A stretch of 64,000 nt of DNA from the NCBI RefSeq assembly GCF_037126285.1, contig NZ_CP147012.1:1364001-1428000 (forward strand), written 5' to 3'. This document shows positions 9,296-17,105 of this stretch, piece after piece; positions within the stretch are counted from its first letter, which is position 1, and each line of letters begins with the position of its first letter. The DNA is from Bernardetia sp. MNP-M8. Lineage in GTDB: Bacteria; Bacteroidota; Bacteroidia; Cytophagales; Bernardetiaceae. The notes below the pieces were generated by a model. That model did no database searches, was not told the origin of the DNA, and was given only the letters and a program-made list of their open reading frames with translations. The position numbers and the translations under genes were made by a program.

Positions 9296-11062
9296 TTATT
9301 TACTCATCAACATACAGCTTTCTACTAATTTCAAAAATTCGCTTCGATAACCTTCTATATCTTGTCCTTTTGCATTTTTGGCTAATTCTATTACATTTTG
9401 ATAATCAGCATTTGATTTGTATTCCGAATTTCTCAAAATCATTCCAAAACTAGCCACAGCAGCCGAAAAACGAAAATTATCAGACGTTTTGGATAAAGCT
9501 ATATTTTCATCTTTTAATGGACTGACAATCAATTTACTTTTGGTTTCATCAGGCTTTTTGTAGCGTAACTTCAAGTTCAAAAGCTCGTCAGAAGAAGCCA
9601 CAGCCGTATAATTTGAACTTATTTTAGAGTTATTTTGATAACGTAAATCATCTACTGAAGTCAAAAATTCACTTTTTACACCAACAGGAATAATTTCGTA
9701 CAATGCCGTTACAGTATGTCCTGCGCCAAGCTCTCCAGCATCTTTTTTATCATCATTGAAATCTTCTTTTTTGAGCATTCTGTTTTCATAACCAATAAGA
9801 CGATAAGCAGCTACTTTTGTAGGATTAAATTCAATTTGAAGTTTGACATCTTTTGCAATTGTAAAAAGCGTTGCTCTCATTTCCTTCACAAATACTTTTT
9901 TTGCTTCTTGAATATTATCGATATAAAAATAATTTCCATTTCCTGCATTGCTCAACTCTTCCATTTGGTAATCTTTATAATTTCCCATTCCAAAACCACA
10001 AACGGTCAAGAAAATATCGTCATTTCGTTTGCTTTCAATAAGTTTTACAAGGTCGTCAGCCGAATTAACACCCACATTAAAATCGCCATCTGTACACAAA
10101 ATGATTCTATTATTTCCATTTTTGATAAAATTTTCTTGTGCAATTTTATAAGCTAAAGTTATTCCTGCTCCTCCTGCTGTACTTCCACCTGCCGAAACAT
10201 TTTCTAAGGCATTCAAGATTTTAGCTTTTTCTTTTACTGAAGTAGAAGGCAAAACCAAACCAGCAGCACCAGCATAAGCAACAATCGAAATACGGTCTTT
10301 TTCATTCATTTCTTCCAAAAGCATTTTCAAAGAAGAACGCAAAAGAGGGAGTTTGTTTGGGTCTTCCATCGAACCCGAAGCATCAATCAAAAAGACAAGA
10401 TTAGAAGCCGATAAATTCTTGTAATCCAATTCTTTTCCTTGAATTCCGATATGAACTAATTTGTGTTTTGTGTTCCAAGGTGCAGCCGAAATTTCTGTAC
10501 TTACAGAAAAAGGAACATCGTTTTTTGGTTGTGGATAATCGTAATCAAAATAATTGATAAACTCTTCGATACGAACAGCATCAGGATTTGGAAGCTGTCC
10601 AGACTGAATAAAACGACGAGCAGTAGTATAAGAAGCATTATCAACATCAATAGAAAAAGTAGAAAGAGCTTGATTTTTGGGTTGGATAAATTTATTTTCT
10701 ACTAATTTTTGATAGTTTTCGGTGTTTGTATTTTTTACATCATCTTTTCTAGGAGCTTCTATCGCTGTTACATCAGTTACAATATTATCGATTTCTATTT
10801 CGACATCTTCTATCTTTATTTCAATATTTTCATCTAATTCTAAATCATTTTCTACCTCTATTATTTCTTCTGGAGATATGGGCGTTGGAATATTTGTAAG
10901 TGGAACATCTATAATTTCCTGATCTTTATCAGAACTAACCAAAACAGTAGAATCAGCCATTAGATTGCTATTTGAAGCTGTTTTTTGATTAGAACAAGCT
11001 GAAAGAATAGCTAAAAAGGCAGCTAGAAAAGCGAGGATTAAAATTTGTTTTTGAGTTTTCAT
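9296..11062 (-). CDS. von Willebrand factor A lipoprotein, YfbK-like
   Basis: A 588-residue protein with a lipoprotein signal (ILSAC, Cys near residue 23) followed by an acidic linker of about 75 residues. Then comes the conserved N-terminal region FSIDVDNASYTTARRF (about 137), a vWA domain with the MIDAS motif DASGS (about 225), a T in GGSTAGGAG and CTDGDFNVG, and the C-terminal DUF3520-type domain. This matches the YfbK/vWA-DUF3520 family; metal-ion-dependent adhesion sites bind Mg and a protein partner. Role unknown, possibly envelope assembly or surface binding. Its start is 141 bases behind the receptor gene on the same strand, but nothing shows co-transcription. Confidence 0.9.
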   Translation of the reverse strand: MKTQKQILILAFLAAFLAILSACSNQKTASNSNLMADSTVLVSSDKDQEIIDVPLTNIPTPISPEEIIEVENDLELDENIEIKIEDVEIEIDNIVTDVTAIEAPRKDDVKNTNTENYQKLVENKFIQPKNQALSTFSIDVDNASYTTARRFIQSGQLPNPDAVRIEEFINYFDYDYPQPKNDVPFSVSTEISAAPWNTKHKLVHIGIQGKELDYKNLSASNLVFLIDASGSMEDPNKLPLLRSSLKMLLEEMNEKDRISIVAYAGAAGLVLPSTSVKEKAKILNALENVSAGGSTAGGAGITLAYKIAQENFIKNGNNRIILCTDGDFNVGVNSADDLVKLIESKRNDDIFLTVCGFGMGNYKDYQMEELSNAGNGNYFYIDNIQEAKKVFVKEMRATLFTIAKDVKLQIEFNPTKVAAYRLIGYENRMLKKEDFNDDKKDAGELGAGHTVTALYEIIPVGVKSEFLTSVDDLRYQNNSKISSNYTAVASSDELLNLKLRYKKPDETKSKLIVSPLKDENIALSKTSDNFRFSAAVASFGMILRNSEYKSNADYQNVIELAKNAKGQDIEGYRSEFLKLVESCMLMSK

Positions 11063-11170
11063 AAAAAGTAGTTTTTGAGTTGTAGAAATATAAAATTTTG
11101 GAATCTCATTTTTACGTTAAACATTATCACGATTATTTACAGATTTGATAATCAGAAAGTCTTATTTTTC

Positions 11171-11202
11171 CATAGCGTAGGGTTTGCAAACCCTACGTTA
11201 TG
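11171..11202. repeat. 32-bp palindrome with one mismatch
   Basis: Centre GTTTGCAAAC, extending outwards to CATAGCGTAG / CTACGTTATG; 15 of 16 pairs are complementary and the odd one is a G-T. No T tract follows on either strand, so a terminator is unlikely. It sits in the 280-bp gap between the vWA gene and the downstream end of the next minus-strand gene. Confidence 0.6.
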
Positions 11203-11342
11203 TAAAAATGAACATTACTAAATTAAGTGTGATAATATTTATTAGATGAAATTTCTAATGAGTTTCCATGTTTCTACAATCACTTTTTTTTGAAAAAGAC
11301 ACATACAATTCAAAGAAAAAACAAAGTTGAACTCAAATAATC

Positions 11343-12056
11343 TTACTTTACCTCATCTCTAGCTTCAATAGCTACTAACTTCGGAATACCTGCTATATCT
11401 TCTATAATCATCTCTATAATTTTTCCATCTTCAAAACGATAGTGAAAAGAAAAAAGTTGATTATCAATACCTTTTACTTTTGCTACAGGAACTCTTGTGA
11501 ATAATACATATTCTTGTGAGAGGTTCACAATATTGCGTATCTTATCTGCTATGAGTTTAAATTCATCAGGTGTAGCTCGCCAATATAAGTGTTGAGAAGA
11601 GTGTTCTTGCCAAACAACGTCTTCTAAATTTTCCTTGAGTAGGTCTATAATAATGTGTCCTTCATCTTCAGCTTTCGTAAGAAAAAATAGATTAGACATC
11701 TCATATTGCTGTTTTTGTGATATTCTATACGAAATATAGTTCTTTATTTTTTCTTTATACTCAATAGCCTCATCTACAAACATAACCTGCAATTTCACTA
11801 GGTTTTCTTCTTCTACAATATCAAAACTTATTTTACTTAAAATGGTAGTATCACTTGTTTCTAAACTTTGTAATAGAACATTTTTATCATTTGTATAAAT
11901 TAACTCCCTTATAAATCTCTTATTTTCTTCGGAAGTAGGATAAATACTTATACTAATTTTCGAATCTTGATAGACTGTTTCTTTCTGATAAGGCTTAACG
12001 GTACAAGAAAAAAAAGTTGATACAAGAAAGAATAATATGAGAATTTGCTTTATCAT
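11343..12056 (-). CDS. Putative lipoprotein, unknown function
   Basis: A 237-residue protein that I do not recognise. The N-terminus ILILFFLVSTFFSC is a lipoprotein signal with Cys at residue 18. The mature part is mixed alpha/beta, charged, without repeats; the stretch RVPVAKVKGIDNQLFSFHYRFEDGKIIEMIIED near the C-terminus looks like beta strands. It lies between the vWA lipoprotein and lpdA on the same strand, with gaps on both sides containing palindromes, so probably a single-gene unit. Confidence 0.75.
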   Translation of the reverse strand: MIKQILILFFLVSTFFSCTVKPYQKETVYQDSKISISIYPTSEENKRFIRELIYTNDKNVLLQSLETSDTTILSKISFDIVEEENLVKLQVMFVDEAIEYKEKIKNYISYRISQKQQYEMSNLFFLTKAEDEGHIIIDLLKENLEDVVWQEHSSQHLYWRATPDEFKLIADKIRNIVNLSQEYVLFTRVPVAKVKGIDNQLFSFHYRFEDGKIIEMIIEDIAGIPKLVAIEARDEVK

Positions 12057-12089
12057 GATTTCGAATGTTTTTTAAGTAGAAAATAGTAA

Positions 12090-12123
12090 AAACCCTAAGG
12101 GTCTTCGAAGACCCTTAGGGTTT
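12090..12123 (-). terminator. 34-bp perfect palindrome, probable lpdA terminator
   Basis: Perfect 17-bp arms around CTTCGAAG, with outer ends AAACCCTAAGGG / CCCTTAGGGTTT. On the minus strand the hairpin is followed by TTTTACTATTTT, so it can end lpdA transcripts (lpdA stops at 12148). The GC-rich perfect stem is stronger than the other terminators here and may belong to a dispersed palindrome family. Confidence 0.6.
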
Positions 12124-12147
12124 AATAATAGCTCAAAAATCAACTTC

Positions 12148-13539
12148 TTAAATATGAATTACTTCTCCATACGCTGCTGCTGCTGCTTCCATAACAGCTT
12201 CTGACATTGTTGGGTGTGGATGAACCGATTTTACGATTTCCATTCCTGTTGTTTCTAATTTTCTTGCCACAACAGCTTCTGCAATCATTTCAGTTACATT
12301 TGCACCTATCATGTGTGCGCCTAGCCATTCGCCATATTTTGCATCAAAGATTACTTTTACAAAACCTTCTTTTGCACCTGCTGCACTTGCTTTTCCTGAT
12401 GCAGAGAATGGGAATTTGCCTACTTTAATTTCATAACCTGCTTCTTTTGCTTGTGCTTCTGTCATTCCTACTGAAGAAATTTCTGGCTGACAGTACGTAC
12501 ATCCAGGGATATTTCCGTAGTTTAATGGCTCTGGATGATGTCCTGCAATTTTCTCTACACAAATAATTCCTTCTGCGCTTGCTACGTGTGCAAGAGCAGG
12601 TCCGTGTACAATGTCCCCAATCGCATAAACGCCATCAACTGAAGTTTTGTAATAGTCATCAACAACAACTTTTCCTTTTTCAGTTTTTACGCCTGTGCTT
12701 TCTAAGCCAATTCCTTCTAAGTTTGTAGAAACTCCAACAGCAGAAAGAACTACATCACATTCGATGATTTCTTCGCCTTTTTTAGTTTTGACAGTTACTT
12801 TACAACCTGTTCCAGAAGTATCTACTTTTGTTACTTCTGAAGAAGTCATTACTTTCATTCCTTTTTTCTTGTATTGTCTTTCTAGTTCTTTAGAAACATC
12901 TGCATCTTCAACAGGAACGATTCTGTCCATAAATTCTACAATTGTTACTTCTGTTCCGATAGAATTATAAAGATAAGCAAACTCTACTCCGATAGCTCCA
13001 GAACCTACCACAACCATTTTTTTAGGTTGTTTTTCTAAAGACATCGCTTTACGGTATTCAATGATTTTTTTACCATCAATAGGAAGATTTGGTAATTCTC
13101 TTGCACGTCCACCTGTTGCAAGGATTATACTCTTTGCTTCATAAATTTCTTTTTTTCCATCTTGAGTGGTTACTTCTACTTTGCCTTTTCCAGCTAGTTT
13201 TCCGAAGCCCATTATTTTATCAATTTTATTCTTTTTGAATAAAAACTCAATTCCTTTGCTCATTCCACCAGCTACATTTCGGCTACGACCAATCATATCG
13301 CCAAAATTTACTTTAGATTCGCCTACTTCGATGCCATATTCTTTGGCATGTTGAACATATTCGAATACTTGAGCAGACTTTAAAAGTGCTTTTGTAGGAA
13401 TACAGCCCCAATTTAGACAGATTCCACCAAGTGATTCTTTTTCGATAACGCCTACTTTTAGTCCGAGTTGAGAAGCACGAATTGCAGCTACATAACCACC
13501 AGGTCCTGAACCGATTACTAATAAATCATAAGTTGCCAT
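12148..13539 (-). CDS. lpdA: Dihydrolipoyl dehydrogenase (E3)
   Basis: FAD flavoprotein that reoxidises dihydrolipoamide in the pyruvate, 2-oxoglutarate and branched-chain dehydrogenase complexes, and passes electrons to NAD. The 463-residue protein has the FAD motif GSGPGGYVAAIRA (residue 10 on), the redox disulfide in GGICLNWGCIPTK (Cys41 and Cys46), the NAD-binding GSGAIGVEFAYLYNSIGTEV (about 177), the second FAD motif VYAIGDI, and the catalytic HPHPTMSEAVMEA near the C-terminus. Length is normal for the family. It is not next to the E1 or E2 genes, so the enzyme is probably shared between complexes. A palindromic terminator follows. Confidence 0.97.
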   Translation of the reverse strand: MATYDLLVIGSGPGGYVAAIRASQLGLKVGVIEKESLGGICLNWGCIPTKALLKSAQVFEYVQHAKEYGIEVGESKVNFGDMIGRSRNVAGGMSKGIEFLFKKNKIDKIMGFGKLAGKGKVEVTTQDGKKEIYEAKSIILATGGRARELPNLPIDGKKIIEYRKAMSLEKQPKKMVVVGSGAIGVEFAYLYNSIGTEVTIVEFMDRIVPVEDADVSKELERQYKKKGMKVMTSSEVTKVDTSGTGCKVTVKTKKGEEIIECDVVLSAVGVSTNLEGIGLESTGVKTEKGKVVVDDYYKTSVDGVYAIGDIVHGPALAHVASAEGIICVEKIAGHHPEPLNYGNIPGCTYCQPEISSVGMTEAQAKEAGYEIKVGKFPFSASGKASAAGAKEGFVKVIFDAKYGEWLGAHMIGANVTEMIAEAVVARKLETTGMEIVKSVHPHPTMSEAVMEAAAAAYGEVIHI

Positions 13540-13582
13540 AAATATATTGATTGGATTAAGGTTTTTAAATTCTAATATACTT

Positions 13583-13590
13583 CAAAGATA
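13583..13590 (-). promoter_or_regulatory. -7 box upstream of lpdA
   Basis: TATCTTTG on the minus strand, 44 bases before the lpdA start, an exact match to TAnnTTTG. I could not find a TTG at the right distance, so only the -7 half is supported. Confidence 0.4.
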
Positions 13591-13647
13591 AGACTTGAAA
13601 AGCAATAAAAAAAAATTGGCAACCTTAACTAATTACTTTCTACAAAA

Positions 13648-13677
13648 TCTAGTTCAAGCATCTAAGCTTGAACTAGA
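13648..13677 (-). terminator. 12-bp perfect hairpin after NTF2-like gene
   Basis: TCTAGTTCAAGC / GCTTGAACTAGA with a 6-base loop, 13 bases past the stop of the minus-strand NTF2-like gene. On the minus strand a short TTTTG follows, so it is a plausible but weak terminator. Confidence 0.5.
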
Positions 13678-13690
13678 AATTAAAACTTAG

Positions 13691-14053
13691 TTATCCCATA
13701 GAATAAAAAAAACGTTCTTCTGTAATTTTGCCATTTTCTACTTTATAGACAGCCAATTCTTCGTCTTTTACTCTTCCTCTGTCTTTGAAAGTGGCATCAA
13801 AAGCCATTGTACAAGAAAAATGGTTTCCTGCTACAATAGGTTCAGAAACTTCTGCAAAGTGCATTTCTTCCAAATTATTTGCCCATTCTTCTCCTTTTTT
13901 ACCAATGGCTTCCATTCCTTGTACTTTGTTGTTAGGAAATAGTTCGGGTTCAATGCTAAAAGCATCTTGATGATACAGTTCTTTGTGAGCTTGCTCATAA
14001 TTTCCCTCTCGGCAAAGCTCTACTAAACGGTTTGCAATTTTTTCTGTTGTCAT
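13691..14053 (-). CDS. NTF2/SnoaL-like small protein
   Basis: A 120-residue cytoplasmic protein of the SnoaL-like/NTF2 fold: an N-terminal helix pair (ANRLVELCREGNYEQAHKELY), then KVQGMEAIGKKGEEWANNLEE, and the strand-rich second half FSCTMAFDATFKDRG / EELAVYKVENGKITEERFFY ending in a typical FFYSMG tail. Members of this fold are polyketide cyclases, isomerases or simple ligand binders; no catalytic residues point to one of them. Length is normal. It is flanked on both sides by hairpins (13648-13677 and 14123-14186). Confidence 0.85.
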   Translation of the reverse strand: MTTEKIANRLVELCREGNYEQAHKELYHQDAFSIEPELFPNNKVQGMEAIGKKGEEWANNLEEMHFAEVSEPIVAGNHFSCTMAFDATFKDRGRVKDEELAVYKVENGKITEERFFYSMG

Positions 14054-14122
14054 GATTGAAATAATTTTTTGATAAACTAATTAAGTTATGAAAAATATAG
14101 CTGGTAGAAACTGATGGTTCTC

Positions 14123-14186
14123 TGACAATTTTTGCATTATGTCGTTGGTGGGGACACCAACAACGGCAGGTTTGCAAAAATTGTCA
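14123..14186. repeat. 64-bp composite inverted repeat with GTTGGTG hairpin
   Basis: Outer arms TGACAATTTTTGCA (14123-14136) and TGCAAAAATTGTCA (14173-14186) are perfect 14-bp inverted repeats. Inside is a second hairpin, GTTGGTG-ggga-CACCAAC (14144-14161), followed by AACGGCA. The inner hairpin and AACGGCA recur at 23743-23769 and 52733-52757. The outer arms do not recur at those sites. It lies between the M50 and NTF2-like genes. Confidence 0.65.
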
Positions 14187-14290
14187 AACAACCAAACTGC
14201 TCACAAGATAAAAAATTTAAATCAAAAAAGCCAATTAAAATAGCATTGCTAAAAAAATTAACATAAAATTCAAACTTCTGAAAATTGTTT

Positions 14291-15586
14291 TTATACAGTT
14301 TTCAGTTCAGTTTCTCTTTCCATCAAGAAATTGATTGCAAAACGTATCAGACTACTCATTCTTACTACAAAAACAACTACTCCTAAGAGTGTAATGGTAA
14401 GCAATACAGATTGAAGAATAATTTTGAGATATTGAGAAATAAGTGTTGCTGATTGCCAATTTTCATAAAACGAGACTAAAATAGTTGGAAGCATTGGTGT
14501 AAATTTCCAAACCATGATTGATAGAAAAACAAACCAAAAGCTAAAGAAGATAATTGTTCCAATAGAAAAAAAAGAAAGTGCATAAAATTGCAGTTTAGTT
14601 TTTGTAATCTGACGAGCTTTGTGAATAGAAAGTGATTTAAAAATAGCTGATAAAAATTGATTTGATTTTTTGCGCAGATTTGGTAGTTCAAAGCCATCAC
14701 TAAAAATCCAGTATCCATCTGCTTTCATAAAAGGAACAAAAGAATAAATCAATCGAATAAAGTTCATTGTTACAACTCCTGACCAAATGTGAGTAGAGCC
14801 AATATTAAAATAATCTAATAAAATAAAAAGACTTCCTGCAATCCATTGAAAATAAACACCTCCCAAATTAATAATCATTCTTTTTTTGGGTTGAAGCTTC
14901 CAAGCCTCACTAATTTGAGTAAAAAAAACAGGATAAACCAAATAAAAACCATAACCAATTTTGGGCGCACGAATTCCGAAATGCAAAGCAGCAGCAGCAT
15001 GACCAATTTCGTGAAAAACAAATATAAAAATGATTAGGAAATAAAGTGACATATATTCTAAAGCTGAAGAATCTACCCATATTTTACTATGTTCTCCAAA
15101 AATAGAATGAGAAGAAAGGTAAAAAATATGCATAAAAAGCCCAGTCAAAACAAATAAGGCAGCTACCCATTTTTGATATAAAAATTTAAAAACAGAAGCT
15201 ATAAAATTTGTCTGTGATTCATTTAAAAGTGTTTTTTGAGTTTTTATAGAATCAGCATCATAACTAAGCTCTTCACTTTTTGAGGTTTCAATTTCATTTA
15301 TATTTTTCAAAACACCTAGAGGAATTATTTTTTTATCAATAATCATCTCTATATCTTGAAGAGTTAGCTTTTTATAGGCTTGATGTTTCGTAACTTGGGA
15401 ATGAACTTGAAGAAGAGATTTATTTTCATTGAGTTCTACCAAAATTTCTTTAATAAGCAATCCACAATAAAACTGCTTTTTTCCATATAAAACCAAAAAC
15501 TGTTTATGAGATTCTTCAAAGTCTGTTTTCTCAATTCGAATAGAATCTGTCAATAAATAAGGGGAAGGAGTAGAAGTTGTCTGCAT
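14291..15586 (-). CDS. M50-family membrane metalloprotease
   Basis: A 431-residue polytopic membrane protein of the M50/site-2 protease type that is called peptide zinc metalloprotease in many genomes. Residues 1-105 form a soluble, PqqD-like or winged-helix N-terminal region. Membrane helices start near 145; the zinc motif HEIGH is near residue 191 and the third ligand lies in FMKADGYWIFSDG (about 290), which matches the DGYY-type motif of relatives found with HlyD-type exporters. Substrate unknown: either a regulated membrane protein or an exported peptide. No HlyD, ABC exporter or peptide gene is next to it, which is unusual for this subgroup. Divergent from parA. Confidence 0.8.
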   Translation of the reverse strand: MQTTSTPSPYLLTDSIRIEKTDFEESHKQFLVLYGKKQFYCGLLIKEILVELNENKSLLQVHSQVTKHQAYKKLTLQDIEMIIDKKIIPLGVLKNINEIETSKSEELSYDADSIKTQKTLLNESQTNFIASVFKFLYQKWVAALFVLTGLFMHIFYLSSHSIFGEHSKIWVDSSALEYMSLYFLIIFIFVFHEIGHAAAALHFGIRAPKIGYGFYLVYPVFFTQISEAWKLQPKKRMIINLGGVYFQWIAGSLFILLDYFNIGSTHIWSGVVTMNFIRLIYSFVPFMKADGYWIFSDGFELPNLRKKSNQFLSAIFKSLSIHKARQITKTKLQFYALSFFSIGTIIFFSFWFVFLSIMVWKFTPMLPTILVSFYENWQSATLISQYLKIILQSVLLTITLLGVVVFVVRMSSLIRFAINFLMERETELKTV

Positions 15587-15722
15587 ATTTTTAATTAAGA
15601 ATCTGAAATATTAATTAGCATATATTTATTATCTTGGAATAACAATATACTTATTTTTTAGATTATTTTGATTGAATAGAGATTAAAATTTTGAGGTAAC
15701 AAATTATTTATCAACTAATCCT

Positions 15723-15730
15723 TATTTTTG
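15723..15730 (+). promoter_or_regulatory. -7 box upstream of parA-like gene
   Basis: TATTTTTG, 37 bases before the ATG at 15768. No TTG at the usual 18-21 base distance, so the assignment is weak. Confidence 0.3.
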
Positions 15731-15767
15731 TTTTTATTATTCTTCCAAAATTAATTTTATTACAATT

Positions 15768-16394
15768 ATGATAATTTCATTCATCAGCCGAAAAGGTGGA
15801 ACAGGCAAAACAACAAATATTATGCACCTTGCCACTACACTTGCCAGCCAAAAAAAACGGGTCATACTCATAGAAACAGATACTAACTATACGCTCACAA
15901 CACTTAGAAAAATGGAGCTTTTCAAAAAGAAGATTGCTGAAAATGATGCTCCTTTTCCTATTGTTGGCTCAACAGATGAACATATTATCGACAATCTCAA
16001 AAAATTTAAGAAGAGTAAAAAATATGATTATATTTTGGTTGATAGTGCAGGAAAAACAACTGATGAAGCGATAAGAAAACTGTGTTTAGAATCTGATTTG
16101 GTAGTTGTTCCTACAAGTCTTTCTCAGAATGATTTATTGGTAGCTTATCAGACCTTGCAAGACTTAAAACCTGCACAAGAAATTAATAAAAAATTAAAAA
16201 TAGCTATTCTGCCTAGCCGAATTCATAACAGAACTAATCAAACGACAGTAGAGAATGCACTTTCTAGTTTAGATTCAATTATTATTTCTCCTTTTGTAGT
16301 TTCAAAAAATAAGATGGCAGAGTTTTCTACTTTAAGTCCTATTGCAGAATATAAAGAAATTGCGAAAAATATTGTATCTTTGCTCAATAAATAA
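15768..16394 (+). CDS. ParA/MinD-family ATPase
   Basis: A 208-residue P-loop ATPase with the deviant Walker A motif KGGTGKTT (residues 9-16), the signature lysine at K9, a switch region ILVDSAGKTTDEA (about 95) and the family fold to the end. Such proteins position DNA, protein clusters or cell-division factors on the nucleoid or membrane through ATP-dependent dimerisation. No ParB-like DNA-binding protein follows; the downstream gene is a small unrelated protein. It is shorter than chromosomal ParA (about 255 residues) and resembles the orphan ParA group. The usual D-x-D-P-Q after strand 2 is replaced by ETDTN. The cargo is unknown. Confidence 0.9.
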   Translation: MIISFISRKGGTGKTTNIMHLATTLASQKKRVILIETDTNYTLTTLRKMELFKKKIAENDAPFPIVGSTDEHIIDNLKKFKKSKKYDYILVDSAGKTTDEAIRKLCLESDLVVVPTSLSQNDLLVAYQTLQDLKPAQEINKKLKIAILPSRIHNRTNQTTVENALSSLDSIIISPFVVSKNKMAEFSTLSPIAEYKEIAKNIVSLLNK

Positions 16395-16493
16395 AAAATA
16401 TAACTAACACACAATCAAGCATTTATCTAAAATATTTTTTTTAGTGAAAACAATCCAAAACTCGTTTACTTTAGTCTAATTCCTATTACAACT

Positions 16494-16940
16494 ATGGCAA
16501 AAAACAGCACACTCGCAGATTTAGATGCTTTTTTGAAAGAACAAGAAACTTCTTCAACTACTACAACACAAAAAGCTCCCTCAAAAGAAGAATTTGTAAA
16601 TAAAAATCCTCATCAGATTGTAGAAACTGAAATTTTAGCACAGAAAAGTACAACTGGTGCAAAACAAGAAAGCAAAAAGCTAGATACTACCGTTGAAATA
16701 AAAACGGCGACTAAAAATGTAGCTCCAAAACACATCAATAATCTTGTTCCAGATGCAAAGGAAGAAACTTCAACAATGGTACAATGGGCAAAAGCAATTG
16801 ATGAAACTGTAAAAGGAAGTGAAATGCTTCGTTCTGTTCCTCTTTTATCAGATATTACAGAAAGTGGTACTGAACAATTGAAAGCCACTGAAAAATTCTT
16901 AGAAACTTCTCAAAATATTTGGAAGAAATTTTGGAGTTAA
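16494..16940 (+). CDS. Small hypothetical protein downstream of ParA
   Basis: A 148-residue hydrophilic protein I do not recognise. The first 90 residues are rich in Lys, Thr, Glu and Ser and look disordered; the last 55 (from TSTMVQWAKAIDETVKG) are helical and end in an amphipathic segment QNIWKKFWS. It is 99 bases behind the ParA-like gene and followed by a terminator, so the two probably form one unit. By position and build (disordered tail plus short helical domain) it could be the partner that stimulates or links the ATPase, but the sequence does not prove it. Start ATG is the only good one. Confidence 0.7.
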   Translation: MAKNSTLADLDAFLKEQETSSTTTTQKAPSKEEFVNKNPHQIVETEILAQKSTTGAKQESKKLDTTVEIKTATKNVAPKHINNLVPDAKEETSTMVQWAKAIDETVKGSEMLRSVPLLSDITESGTEQLKATEKFLETSQNIWKKFWS

Positions 16941-16972
16941 TAAAATAAAACATCCTTTTTATAAGAAAAACT

Positions 16973-17010
16973 AAACCAATCTTTGAGTAAAAATCAGAGA
17001 TTGGTTTTTT
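16973..17010 (+). terminator. Terminator after parA partner
   Basis: AAACCAATCTtTGA / TCAgAGATTGGTTTTTT with a short loop, 32 bases past the stop of the plus-strand gene. Confidence 0.8.
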
Positions 17011-17105
17011 GTGTTATTTGATTGAAATACTATAACTGATTAGCGAGTGATTTTTATGATTTGTATGATTAAATGCAGGATAAATACGAATTACTTTTTT
17101 AATGA

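Noticed and set aside
13995-14177. 60-codon ORF on the minus strand over the composite hairpin
   Set aside because: It overlaps the NTF2-like gene in another frame and passes through a hairpin.
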